DNA from: JBKEDG01 sp047973085
Lineage (GTDB): Bacteria > Bacillota_I > Bacilli_A > JBKEDG01
NCBI GenBank assembly: GCA_047973085.1
Contig: JBKEBI010000007.1
Coordinates: 1-31,868 of the forward strand
Direction: 5' to 3'
Length of the DNA: 31,868 nt
Positions 24,110 to 31,868 of this stretch are shown one piece after another. The translations under genes were made by a program, and so were the position numbers. How positions within the stretch are numbered: position 1 is the stretch's first letter; the number at the start of each line of letters is the position of its first letter. The notes under the pieces are model-generated. The model was not told the DNA's origin and did no database searches. It worked only from the letters and a program-made list of their open reading frames with translations.

Positions 24110-25768
24110 CTAAAATAATCCATCGATTTTTCCATCGTCAGAAATTGTCATTTTATTTGCTGCAGGCACTTTTGGAAGCCCTGGCATTCTCATTACACTA
24201 CCAAGGATCGCAACAACAAAACCTGCACCAGTATTTACAATAAAGTCTCTTACTGTTACATCAAAGTCAACTGGTCTACCAATTTTTTTAGCATCATCAC
24301 TAAATGAATATTGAGTCTTTGCAACGCAAATTGGGAAGTTTCCATATCCACCTTCTTCAATTTTTGCAAGTGATTTCTTAGCTTCATCAGTTAAAATCAC
24401 ACCATTTGCTCCATAAATTTCCTTAGCAATCACATTCATCTTTTCTTCTAAGCTTAAATCAAGATCATATAAGAACTTGAAATTATTTTCACTTTCACAA
24501 ACTTCAACTACAGCTTTTGCAAGTTCCTCTGCTCCAGCTCCACCTTTTGCATGAACTTCAGTAAGTACTGCTTTAACACCAAGTTCTGCACATTTTTTTG
24601 TTAAAAGTTCAAATTCAGCAGCAGTATCAGTTGGGAATGCATTGATTGCCACAACTGGTGTAAGCCCAAATTTCTTAATATTTTCAATATGCTTTTCTAA
24701 GTTACAGAATCCATTTTCCAAAGCAGTTAAATTTTCACTAGCTAAATCAGCCTTATCAACACCGCCATGCATCTTAAGTGCACGAACAGTTGCAACTACA
24801 ACTACAGCACTAGGTGTAAGATTTCCATATCTACATTTAATATCAAAAAACTTTTCAGCACCAAGGTCTGCACCAAATCCAGCCTCCGTTACAGTATAGT
24901 CACTTAATTTTAAAGCAGTCTCAGTTGCAATAATTGAATTACAACCATGAGCAATATTTGCAAACGGACCACCATGAATAATAACTGGTGTATGTTCTAG
25001 AGTTTGTACTAAATTTGGCTTCATAGCATCTTTTAATAATAGACAAACTGCATCAGTAGCATGAATGTCATTTACAGTAATTTTTGCTCCAGAATTCGAA
25101 TAAGCGATGATAATTCTTCCAACACGCTCTTTTAAATCAGCAATGTCATTTGCAAGACATAAAATTGCCATAATTTCACTTGCAACAGTAATGTCAAAAC
25201 CATCTTTTCTAGTCATGCCATCATATTTACCATCAATTCCAACTACCACTCTTCTAAGTGCACGATCATTTAAATCAACACATCTTTTCCAAGTAATATT
25301 TTCAAGATCAACATCTAATTCATTCCCTTGAAAAATATGGTTATCAAGCATAGTAGCAATCAAATTATTTGCTGATGTAATTGCATGAAAATCTCCTGTA
25401 AAATGAATATTGATATCTTCCATAGGAACAACCTGTGCATTACCACCACCAGCAGCCCCTCCTTTAATTCCAAAAATTGGTCCAAGACTAGGTTCGCGTA
25501 GTGCACTAATAGCCTTCTTTCCAATCTTATTAAGCCCCATTGAAAGTCCAATGTTTACTGTAGTCTTACCCTCTCCAGCAGGAGTTGGATTAATTGCAGT
25601 AACAAGAATCAATTTCCCTTTTTTATCTGCATTAATCTTAGAAATATCAATCTTAGCTTTATGCTTACCATATAATTCTAAACTATCTTCATCTAAACCT
25701 AATTTTTCACCAATTTTTAAAATGTGCTCCATTTCACAACTTTGTGCTATTTCAATATCTGATTTCAT
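24110..25768 (-). CDS. fhs: Formate-tetrahydrofolate ligase (10-formyl-THF synthetase)
   Basis: Interconverts formate, ATP and THF with 10-formyl-THF, ADP and phosphate. The 552-aa protein has the P-loop-like TPAGEGKTTVNIGLS, LREPSLGPIFGIKGGAAGGG, FTGDFHAI, HGGPFANIAHG and ARATVRALKMHGG-type blocks (here VVATVRALKMHGG). Its place inside a histidine-degradation operon suggests that it runs in the ATP-forming direction, disposing of the one-carbon unit as formate. It starts three bases after the hutU stop, with AAGGAGG in the hutU end. It also supplies one-carbon units for purine synthesis when run forward. Confidence 0.97.
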   Translation of the reverse strand: MKSDIEIAQSCEMEHILKIGEKLGLDEDSLELYGKHKAKIDISKINADKKGKLILVTAINPTPAGEGKTTVNIGLSMGLNKIGKKAISALREPSLGPIFGIKGGAAGGGNAQVVPMEDINIHFTGDFHAITSANNLIATMLDNHIFQGNELDVDLENITWKRCVDLNDRALRRVVVGIDGKYDGMTRKDGFDITVASEIMAILCLANDIADLKERVGRIIIAYSNSGAKITVNDIHATDAVCLLLKDAMKPNLVQTLEHTPVIIHGGPFANIAHGCNSIIATETALKLSDYTVTEAGFGADLGAEKFFDIKCRYGNLTPSAVVVVATVRALKMHGGVDKADLASENLTALENGFCNLEKHIENIKKFGLTPVVAINAFPTDTAAEFELLTKKCAELGVKAVLTEVHAKGGAGAEELAKAVVEVCESENNFKFLYDLDLSLEEKMNVIAKEIYGANGVILTDEAKKSLAKIEEGGYGNFPICVAKTQYSFSDDAKKIGRPVDFDVTVRDFIVNTGAGFVVAILGSVMRMPGLPKVPAANKMTISDDGKIDGLF

Positions 25769-25771
25769 TTA

Positions 25772-27793
25772 TTACTTTCCTCCTTTAATATAATGTTTAT
25801 TAACAAGATCACTAACTAAGTTAGCATCACTAACAACTGGAACTGTAATATGAGAATTCATCTCACCTAGACCATTATACTCTTCAACTGTTGGAATAGA
25901 ATTTTCATTACAAGCCCAAGCTCTTCTACCTACTCCCATCATTACATCAAATGGCATAGCAGCACGAAGAATCTCATCAACTTTCTCACTACCATCAAGT
26001 AGCATCCCAAATCCACCATTGATAGATTTACCAATACCTACTCCTCCACCATTATGAAGAGCAACTAAACTCATTCCACGAGCAGCATTTCCAGCATAAA
26101 CATGCGTAGCCATTTCTGCCATAATATTTGAACCATCTTTAATATTTGATGTTTCTCTAAATGGAGAGTCTGTTCCACCTGTATCATGATGATCTCTACC
26201 AAGCATAATTGGCCCAACTTCACCATTTCTAACCATTTCATTAAACTTTAAAGCAATCTTTAATCTTCCAAGTGCATCTTGATATAAAATTCTCGCTTTA
26301 GTTCCTACTACTAGTTTATTATTTTTTGCTTCCTTAATCCAAATGTAATTATCGCGATCTTGGAATCTTCTATCTGGATTAATGCAACTCATTGCTGCAG
26401 CATCAGTAGCATCTAAATCTGAATCTTTTCCGCTTAAACATACCCATCTAAATGGACCATATCCATAATCAAATAAAAGCGGTCCTAAAATATCTTCAAC
26501 ATAGCTTGGCCAAATAAACCCATCTAAATCATTTTTACCATTTTTACAAATTTCTATAACACCTGCATCATAAATAGCCTTCATAAAACTATTTCCATAA
26601 TCGAAGAAATATGTACCTTTTGCAGTAAGTTTTTTTATAATTTCATAATGACGAATAAGTCCTTCATTAGTCTTTTTAATAAAATCAGCTTTATTAGTTG
26701 CAAGTAAACTTGTACGCTCTTCAAAGCTCATTCCTGCAGGGCAATATCCCCCATCATATACATTATGACACGAAGTTTGATCACTTAGTAATGGGATATA
26801 TATATCATTTTCATCAGCATATTCAAGAATATCTACAATATTCCCATGATAAGCAATTGAAATTCTAGTTTTAGAATCCATACATTCTTTAGCTTTATCA
26901 AAACAATCTTTAACGTCTTTACCAACATATGTAATCCATCCCTGAGAATGTCTAGTTTCAATACGAGAATAATCAACTTCAGCTATGATACTTACACCAC
27001 CAGCAACCTCACATGCACGCCCTTGAGCTCCACTCATTCCACCAAGTCCGCTTGAAACAAAAAGCACTCCAGCTAAATCTTCATCTGCAGCCACACCGCA
27101 ATGAGCTCTAGCTGCATTTAAAACTGTTGAATATGTACCATGTACAATTCCTTGAGGACCAATATACATCCACCCTCCTGCAGTCATCTGACCATAATTT
27201 GCAACTCCTAGTGCACTAGCACGATTAAAGTTATCTAAGTCATCATAAAGACCTGTCATTAAACCATTTGTAATCATTACACGAGGGTTCATCTCATGTG
27301 ACTTATATAAACCTAGAGGATGCCCTGACATAATTACTAATGTTTGATTTACATTCATTTCTTTTAAATACTCTTTAATTAAATGATATTGTAACCAGTT
27401 TTGAAATACTTGTCCTGTTTCACCATATGTAACTAGTTCATATGGATAAAGTGCAATATCAAAACATAAGTTATTGTCAATCATTACTTGAAAAGCTTTA
27501 GCCTCTAAAGTATTTCCTTCATACTCATTAATACTCTTAGCACTCATATCACCAATTGGTCTAAATCTATAAGCATAAATTCTACCATGAGTAAGTAATT
27601 CATCTAAAAATTCTGGTGCAAGTACTTCATGCCATTTTTCAGGTACATAACGTAATGCATTTTTTAGTGCAAGCTCTGTTTCTTCTTTAGTTAGTGTAAA
27701 TTCACGCTTAGGTGCTCTTCTTATCCCTTCTTCAAATTTAGGATATTCTGGCAAATCTTTAAAAATTGCCTCAATTGTAAAAATTTTGTTCAT
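25772..27793 (-). CDS. hutU: Urocanate hydratase, long form
   Basis: Adds water to urocanate to give 4-imidazolone-5-propionate, using tightly bound NAD+. The 673-aa protein belongs to the longer form found in many anaerobes (the Pseudomonas/Bacillus form is about 555 aa). It has an N-terminal extension (APKREFTLTKEETELALKNAL), YGETGQVFQNW, SGHPLGLYKSH, TAGGWMYIGPQGIVHGT, SSGLGGMSGAQ, DQTSCHNVYDGGYCP and GRDHHDTGGTDSPFRET with GGGVGIGKSINGG. The ATG follows AAGGAGGAATTTT. A -10 TATAAT lies at 27822-27827 and an 11-base inverted site overlaps the leader. It is first in the operon; hutH is not adjacent. Confidence 0.96.
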   Translation of the reverse strand: MNKIFTIEAIFKDLPEYPKFEEGIRRAPKREFTLTKEETELALKNALRYVPEKWHEVLAPEFLDELLTHGRIYAYRFRPIGDMSAKSINEYEGNTLEAKAFQVMIDNNLCFDIALYPYELVTYGETGQVFQNWLQYHLIKEYLKEMNVNQTLVIMSGHPLGLYKSHEMNPRVMITNGLMTGLYDDLDNFNRASALGVANYGQMTAGGWMYIGPQGIVHGTYSTVLNAARAHCGVAADEDLAGVLFVSSGLGGMSGAQGRACEVAGGVSIIAEVDYSRIETRHSQGWITYVGKDVKDCFDKAKECMDSKTRISIAYHGNIVDILEYADENDIYIPLLSDQTSCHNVYDGGYCPAGMSFEERTSLLATNKADFIKKTNEGLIRHYEIIKKLTAKGTYFFDYGNSFMKAIYDAGVIEICKNGKNDLDGFIWPSYVEDILGPLLFDYGYGPFRWVCLSGKDSDLDATDAAAMSCINPDRRFQDRDNYIWIKEAKNNKLVVGTKARILYQDALGRLKIALKFNEMVRNGEVGPIMLGRDHHDTGGTDSPFRETSNIKDGSNIMAEMATHVYAGNAARGMSLVALHNGGGVGIGKSINGGFGMLLDGSEKVDEILRAAMPFDVMMGVGRRAWACNENSIPTVEEYNGLGEMNSHITVPVVSDANLVSDLVNKHYIKGGK

Positions 27794-27804
27794 AAAATTC
27801 CTCC

Positions 27805-27827
27805 TTAAAACATCTAATCTAATTATA
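27805..27827 (-). promoter_or_regulatory. hutU -10 element with candidate operator half
   Basis: Minus-strand TATAAT at 27822-27827 is followed by AGATGTTTTAA (27805-27815), which touches the ribosome-binding site. The same 11 bases occur on the + strand at 27974-27984, near the divergent regulator remnant, forming a spaced inverted pair. No good -35 is visible. Confidence 0.4.
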
Positions 27828-27882
27828 AATCTTTTAATAATGGAAATGTTTTATATATAGAAAAAGAATGAATAAAATACAT

Positions 27883-27899
27883 TTGTGAAAATTACACAA
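27883..27899. promoter_or_regulatory. Short inverted repeat between hutU and the regulator remnant
   Basis: TTGTG (27883-27887) and CACAA (27895-27899) are reverse complements around seven AT-only bases. Size and place, in the divergent intergenic region, fit a regulator-binding site, but five-base arms can arise by chance. Confidence 0.25.
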
Positions 27900-27973
27900 T
27901 CTTTTTATGAATTATAATAATCTAATTTCAAAAACAATCATACTTGACTAAATATGATTAAAATGAAATACTG

Positions 27974-27984
27974 AGATGTTTTAA
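27974..27984 (+). promoter_or_regulatory. Second copy of the AGATGTTTTAA site
   Basis: Exact 11-base reverse complement of 27805-27815, 158 bases away, on the side of the IclR-like remnant. It may be the mirrored operator for the former divergent regulator gene. Confidence 0.35.
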
Positions 27985-28074
27985 ACTTGTTACATAATTT
28001 TATTTCAATAAAAATTTAAATATCTTACTTCAAAGTTTTATCTTTTACAGCTTCAATTCCCACAATCAACATAA

Positions 28075-28575
28075 GTAACAAATGCTAAATATAAATTAAC
28101 ATTAAATGAAATTAGTACTCTTGTTGAACTTAATATTAATACTACTCGAGGTCTTGTTAATACTTTGGTTTCCTTAGACTTGATTACTTACAATTCAAAT
28201 AATACATATTCACTGGGATACTATTATTTCTCAAAAATAAAATTAACCAAAAAGAAACTAGCTGAGCTGACAGAAAAATAGCAAGTATCTAGTAGAATTA
28301 ATGTCATCTCTTCAAACAATGTACTAACATTAAATGTTGTAAATTCTAAAAATGCCCATTATTTATTACTAAGTAAAGAAGATATACCACTCCTGTCACA
28401 TGCAACTGCTTCTGAAATCAACAGTATAGCAGTTACAATTTTTAATAAAGACAAAGTACTTTTTAAAATAATTTCTCTTACAGCCTTAACTCCAGTCATT
28501 TTAGATATAATGATAATGCTACCTATGAATTTATGGACTTATCCAAGTAATGAAATTTTCATATTATACAACTAA
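28075..28575 (+). pseudogene. Remnant of an IclR-type transcriptional regulator
   Basis: One + strand frame between TAA 28072-28074 and TAA 28573-28575 is open except for TAG 28279-28281, and has no usable start. The first 68 codons read like an IclR winged helix: LTLNEISTLVELNINTTRG, then LVNTLVSLDLITYN, and NTYSLGYYYFSK, the wing and the YxLG segment. After the TAG comes NNVLTLNVVNSKNAHYLL, then IPLLSHATASE (family PLHATAxGK), then INSIAVTIFNKDKVLFKI (family SIAVPIFDxDGKVV). About 50 residues between the last two are missing, and the N-terminus is probably lost by frameshift near 28065. IclR proteins often sit divergent from the catabolic operon they control, which fits hutU next door. The identification is from motif order only. 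Confidence 0.62.
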
Positions 28576-28593
28576 TATAGCAAACAAATAAAT

Positions 28594-28634
28594 TAAAAAG
28601 GAGTAGGGTCACATTCATAGACCTCCTCCTTTAC
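28594..28634 (-). terminator. Terminator downstream of the lipase gene
   Basis: On the minus strand AAAGGAGGAGGTC and GACCCTACTCCTTT form a long stem with a small bulge around TATGAATGT, followed by TTTAATTT. It is seven bases beyond the lipase stop codon and also lies just past the end of the IclR-like remnant. Confidence 0.75.
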
Positions 28635-28640
28635 TTTATA

Positions 28641-29981
28641 TTAATAACCTCGCATCTTTAAACCATTAATAAGCTCCACATAAAACTCACGAACATCAAA
28701 ACCTTTAATATTTTCACGATTTAAATCAATCATATCTCCATGAGAAATTCCTCTTTTTCCGTGTGGATCAAGTAAAATAAATCTAGAACCCCACTTTGCA
28801 GATTCAACTGAAACAAGCCCATCATTTTTACCATCAAAGTACTTTACAAAACTATAACTTAAATTGAGTGGAAACTTACCACTCACAGCACTATTACAAT
28901 ACGACATAACACTCTCATATAGTATTCCTTCAGCATTTAAAACTTTTTTATTTCTATCTTCACATACAGATTTAGACAAATCTGTAGCTGCAGCAATGAA
29001 ATCAGGTGACTTATCCCCAAATTTCTTTAATGCCGTATTATATGCCACAGCCAACATATTCATAGACTTTTTTGAAATCTTGTTTAATAAAAATTCAGAA
29101 AAGATACATCCATAATGAGGAGTATTAATAGTTGTAAGTGATGCAACGTATGGAGCAGCACCAAAATTAGAAATAGCAGTACGGCTATCTAAGCCACCTT
29201 TAGAGTGAGCTATAATATTAACTTTCTCGCAACCAGTTTCATTCGTAATTTCTTTAATTCTATTTGAAAGCTGCAGACCACATTCTTCAACTGATGCTGC
29301 GGATTCTTGATTACCATAATAAATTGTTGCCCCGTTTCTTATCAACTCTTGAGGGATTCTTCCCCAATAATTTAGATATCGAAAATCTCGAAAAAATACT
29401 CCATGTACCATTACAATAGGATATTTTGTTTTACATATTTCATTTTCAACTCTTACTTGATTTAATTCAAGTTTTTGTGTTTCAAGCTCTACTTCATTTT
29501 CACAAGTTTTAATTATACTTCCCAAGTAATAAATATTAAATCCTAAGATCCATCCAAGTATTATACCTAATATTCGTTTATTAATACCTAATTGCACTGA
29601 TGTTAAATAAACTCTAATTATTCCATTCCAAAAAATAATTACATTACCAATAATCGCAAACCCTACTCCACTAGCAAATGTATAATAACTAATGGAAATA
29701 TCGAAAAATACTATGCAAAATACAATAAATATATGAATAAGAATTGTTACAAATAAGCTTAATAAAAAAGTTCTTAGCAAGCTACATCCACTAGACAAGA
29801 CATAAATTCCTATTGAGTCAACATTCTTCTTTATAGGTATAATATTTAGTAGTATAAACATTAAAAATAATAGTAAATTTAATATAAGGAAAATAATATT
29901 ATTTACCATAAAAACTTCATTTAAAAATATACTAATTGATAAAATATTTATGGCCATAATAATTATAACACGTTTAAACAC
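28641..29981 (-). CDS. Membrane-anchored alpha/beta-hydrolase, triacylglycerol lipase-like
   Basis: A 446-aa protein with about five membrane helices in residues 1-170 and a soluble lipase domain after it. The hydrolase part has the oxyanion strand IVMVHGVFFRDFRYLNYWG near 190, the nucleophile elbow AHSKGG with Ser260, an acid in DGKNDGLVS near 383, and His414 in ISHGDM; the triad is complete. GATIYYGNQESAAS and KVNIIAHSKGG match cytosolic-type lipases of Bacillota. The start is GTG at 29981, preceded by GAGGTG; an ATG three codons out of phase just before it leads straight to a stop. A strong promoter lies upstream. Substrate unknown, probably glycerolipids or other esters. Confidence 0.87.
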   Translation of the reverse strand: MFKRVIIIMAINILSISIFLNEVFMVNNIIFLILNLLLFLMFILLNIIPIKKNVDSIGIYVLSSGCSLLRTFLLSLFVTILIHIFIVFCIVFFDISISYYTFASGVGFAIIGNVIIFWNGIIRVYLTSVQLGINKRILGIILGWILGFNIYYLGSIIKTCENEVELETQKLELNQVRVENEICKTKYPIVMVHGVFFRDFRYLNYWGRIPQELIRNGATIYYGNQESAASVEECGLQLSNRIKEITNETGCEKVNIIAHSKGGLDSRTAISNFGAAPYVASLTTINTPHYGCIFSEFLLNKISKKSMNMLAVAYNTALKKFGDKSPDFIAAATDLSKSVCEDRNKKVLNAEGILYESVMSYCNSAVSGKFPLNLSYSFVKYFDGKNDGLVSVESAKWGSRFILLDPHGKRGISHGDMIDLNRENIKGFDVREFYVELINGLKMRGY

Positions 29982-30007
29982 CCATTTTCACCTCATAATC
30001 TGTCCCT

Positions 30008-30036
30008 ATTATACATTTTTATATAAGAATTTACAA
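30008..30036 (-). promoter_or_regulatory. Promoter of the lipase gene
   Basis: Minus-strand TTGTAA (30031-30036), a 17-base spacer and a perfect TATAAT (30008-30013) give a near-consensus sigma-A promoter 26 bases before the GTG start. Confidence 0.7.
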
Positions 30037-30041
30037 TATAA

Positions 30042-30077
30042 AAAAGCATAGAAAATATATTTAAATACTTTCTACAC
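30042..30077 (-). terminator. Terminator-like hairpin downstream of tdh
   Basis: On the minus strand TAGAAA and TTTCTA pair, with weaker inner A-T pairing, followed by TGCTTTTTTATA. The inner part is imperfect, so confidence is moderate. Confidence 0.55.
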
Positions 30078-30091
30078 TTCTAATTCAAATA

Positions 30092-31120
30092 TTATTTTTC
30101 CCAATCTAGAATAATTTTACCACTATTTCCACTAGCCATAATCTCAAATGCTTCTTCAAAGTCATCTACACTAAATCTATGTGTAACAACTGGTTCTACA
30201 TCTAAACCTGACTGTAGTAGTGCACTCATCTTAAACCAAGTGCGATACATTTCTCTACCGTAAATCCCTTTTAAGAATAATCCCTTAAATACAACTTTAT
30301 TCCAATCAATAGAAGCATTCCCTGGTAAAATTGCAAGAAGAGCAATTTTTCCACCATTAGCCATATTGTCAAGCATTTGGTTAAATGCTATAGGTGCTCC
30401 ACTCATTTCAAGACCTACTCCAAACCCGTACTCAATTCCAAGTTCTTTACGAACTTCTTCAAGTGTAGTTTTAGTAGGATCAATTGCATTTTCAATTCCC
30501 ATCTTCTTAGCAAGATCTAATCTATAATCATTTAAATCTGTAATTACAACATTTCTAGCCCCAGCTTTTTTCGCAACGGCTGCTGCCATGATTCCAATTG
30601 GTCCTGCGCCTGTAACAAGTACATCTTCTCCTACTAAATCATATGATAATGCAGTGTGTACTGCGTTTCCTAGTGGATCAAAAATTGAAAATAACTCTTC
30701 TGGAATTGATGGATCACAATGCCAAACATTAACCGCAGGAATAACTAAGTACTCAGCAAATGCACCATCACGATTAACACCAACACCATATGTATTAGGA
30801 CATAAATGCTGTTGCTCACTTAGACAATGATAACACTTACCACATACGATATGCCCTTCCCCTGAAACGATATCACCTTTCTTAACATTATCAACATTTT
30901 TCCCAAAATCAACAACTTCTCCAACATATTCATGACCGATAACCATTGGAGTTTTAATAGTATTTTGTGACCACTCATCCCAATTATAAATATGAATATC
31001 TGTTCCACAAATTGACGTTTTTTTAATTTTAATTAAAACTTCATTATCTCCAAATTCTGGCATTGGAACATCTTCCATCCAAATCCCTTTTTCTGGATAC
31101 TTTTTTACTAATGCTTTCAT
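30092..31120 (-). CDS. tdh: L-threonine 3-dehydrogenase
   Basis: Oxidises L-threonine with NAD+ to 2-amino-3-ketobutyrate. From the ATG at 31120 (MKALVKKYPEKGIWMEDVP) the protein is 342 aa, the usual length; AAAGGAG upstream supports this start over the ATG at 31186. It is a zinc medium-chain dehydrogenase with the catalytic-zinc segment TSICGTDIHIYNWDEW and GHEYVGEV, the structural-zinc cysteines in CGKCYHCLSEQQHLCPN, the Rossmann motif GAGPIGIMAA, and EMSGAP. The product is normally cleaved by Kbl to glycine and acetyl-CoA; kbl is not next to it here. Monocistronic. Confidence 0.96.
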   Translation of the reverse strand: MKALVKKYPEKGIWMEDVPMPEFGDNEVLIKIKKTSICGTDIHIYNWDEWSQNTIKTPMVIGHEYVGEVVDFGKNVDNVKKGDIVSGEGHIVCGKCYHCLSEQQHLCPNTYGVGVNRDGAFAEYLVIPAVNVWHCDPSIPEELFSIFDPLGNAVHTALSYDLVGEDVLVTGAGPIGIMAAAVAKKAGARNVVITDLNDYRLDLAKKMGIENAIDPTKTTLEEVRKELGIEYGFGVGLEMSGAPIAFNQMLDNMANGGKIALLAILPGNASIDWNKVVFKGLFLKGIYGREMYRTWFKMSALLQSGLDVEPVVTHRFSVDDFEEAFEIMASGNSGKIILDWEK

Positions 31121-31157
31121 CTTCACTTCTCCTTTAACATTAAAATCTTTCAATAAT

Positions 31158-31186
31158 ATTGTAACATTTAATACCTTTAATGTCAC
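31158..31186 (-). promoter_or_regulatory. Promoter of tdh
   Basis: Minus-strand GTGACA (31181-31186), a 17-base spacer and TACAAT (31158-31163), each five of six matches to the sigma-A consensus, 37 bases before the start codon. This independently supports the start at 31120, because the longer frame from 31186 would begin upstream of the promoter's start site. Confidence 0.65.
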
Positions 31187-31202
31187 TAAAATAACCTTAA
31201 AA

Positions 31203-31231
31203 ATAAAAAAAGCAATAGTAACCTATTACTT
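31203..31231 (-). terminator. Terminator downstream of gltX
   Basis: On the minus strand AAGTAATAG and CTATTGCTT form a 9-bp stem (one G-U pair) around GTTA, followed by a run of T. It lies 80 bases past the gltX stop and just upstream of the tdh promoter. The interval 31232-31312 holds nothing else I can support. Confidence 0.82.
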
Positions 31232-31312
31232 CTTTAAAATTTTTATATCATCTACTCATTAAATGTAAACATAACAACCTACAGTATATTTATAAAATAA
31301 TAAGCTTACTGT

Positions 31313-31868
31313 TTAGTTTTCAAAATTCAATATTTTTTCAATATTTTTTAGTACAGCTTCTTTTCCAAAAAGCCATACTGTCTCAGCTAAATCAGGGCCA
31401 TGCATTAAATGTGTAGCACATATTCTAATTGGCATAAACAACATCTTACCCTTTACTTCTGCAAGATCTTTAGTATTGTTAATTGCTTCTTTAATATTTT
31501 CAACATTCCAATCACTCATTGCTTCTAGTTGTGATTTAAATACTTTCACTGTATTATAGACTCCTGATTCATTCATAAATGCTTTTGATTCCTCAGTTAG
31601 AACTGGAGGTTGAATAAAGTCTACAATTAACTCTTTAATTTGTGCACCATATGCCAATTGTTTTTTATACAAATTTAAAAGCACCTTTTTTTGATCTTCA
31701 CCAAATTCATTCAAATCTTCTTCTACAAAGCTATGAACAAAATTGTAATATTCTTCATCACTCATCTCATTAATATATTTACTGTTAATCCATTTTAGTT
31801 TCTCAACATCAAATACTGAAGGAGCTTTGCTAATACGTTCAATGCTAAACTTTTTAGTTAATTCTTCT
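31313..31868 (-). CDS. gltX: Glutamyl-tRNA synthetase, C-terminal part (cut by window edge)
   Basis: Charges tRNA-Glu with glutamate. The frame is open to the window end, beyond the Met at 31765, so that Met is internal. The upstream residues FSIERISKAPSVFDVEKLKW are the well-known GluRS block after the KMSKR region, followed by INSKYI. The remaining 150 residues are the anticodon-binding domain and end with KMLFMPIRICATHLMHGPDL and AETVWLFGKEAVLKNI, matching the family's LFMPLRVALTGxxHGPxL. About 184 residues of roughly 480-550 are visible. Partial at the 5' end only because of the window. Confidence 0.95.
   Translation of the reverse strand, partial: EELTKKFSIERISKAPSVFDVEKLKWINSKYINEMSDEEYYNFVHSFVEEDLNEFGEDQKKVLLNLYKKQLAYGAQIKELIVDFIQPPVLTEESKAFMNESGVYNTVKVFKSQLEAMSDWNVENIKEAINNTKDLAEVKGKMLFMPIRICATHLMHGPDLAETVWLFGKEAVLKNIEKILNFEN

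Noticed and set aside
25410..25793. 127-codon + strand frame opposite fhs
   Set aside because: Antisense to a conserved enzyme; product resembles reverse-frame translation with no start signal.
1..31868. tRNA genes, rRNA, CRISPR arrays, T-box leaders or a complete insertion sequence
   Set aside because: No cloverleaf, regularly spaced repeats, T-box core or transposase with terminal repeats could be recognised by reading; a short gene tail at the left edge is too small to name.

Overview
The window is low in G+C (roughly 30% by eye), has strong Shine-Dalgarno sites (GGAGG, GAGGTG), and carries genes typical of an obligately anaerobic Bacillota relative. These include two pyruvate/2-oxoacid:ferredoxin oxidoreductase systems, ATP-yielding histidine breakdown through formyl-tetrahydrofolate, an RNase J2-like protein and a class I-type guanine riboswitch. 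Several genes end in TGA (the P-loop gene at 7022, the FtsK gene at 15937) and tryptophan is TGG, so the code is standard (table 11) and not the Mycoplasma code. A deep-branching, Mollicutes-related or Erysipelotrichia-like Bacilli lineage fits, but that placement is inference.

Layout. Almost everything is on the minus strand. 1-324: window edge with a possible + strand gene tail and a hairpin. 325-1971: guaA behind a guanine riboswitch with its own terminator. 2056-3643: two convergent genes for unknown membrane proteins separated by a bidirectional terminator; the second protein is an internal duplication. 3820-4359: a SAP-domain gene split by one in-frame TAA. 4436-7687: a five-gene Vor/Kor-type operon (P-loop ATPase, ferredoxin-like delta, alpha, beta, gamma). 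7801-11016: mutL-miaA and a DUF402 nucleoside di/triphosphatase. 11330-14860: nifJ. 14976-19750: RNase J2-like, FtsK/SpoIIIE, and a decaying VanY-like carboxypeptidase with an in-frame TAA. 19884-21188: TM2-domain protein with an acidic outer domain. 21284-27793: hutU-fhs-ftcD-hutI-fchA. 28075-28575: remnant of a divergent IclR-type regulator. 28641-31120: membrane-anchored lipase and tdh. 31313-31868: 3' part of gltX.

How the genes work together. HutU, HutI, FtcD and FchA turn urocanate into glutamate, ammonia and methenyl-THF. After hydrolysis to 10-formyl-THF (FolD, not in the window), Fhs run in reverse yields formate and ATP. HutH, the first enzyme, is absent here. NifJ and the Vor-type enzyme oxidise pyruvate and other 2-oxoacids to acyl-CoA with reduction of ferredoxin or flavodoxin; Tdh feeds threonine into the same amino-acid-fermenting metabolism. 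The remaining intact genes are housekeeping (GMP synthesis, mismatch repair, tRNA modification, chromosome translocation, RNA decay, GluRS).

I see no tRNA, rRNA, CRISPR array, phage or complete insertion sequence. The most notable things are three genes in visible decay (SAP, VanY-like, IclR-like), a matching pair of 11-base inverted sites in the hutU/IclR intergenic region, the loss of metal ligands in the RNase J protein, and two unrecognised membrane proteins. I do not see a convincing undescribed multi-gene system.
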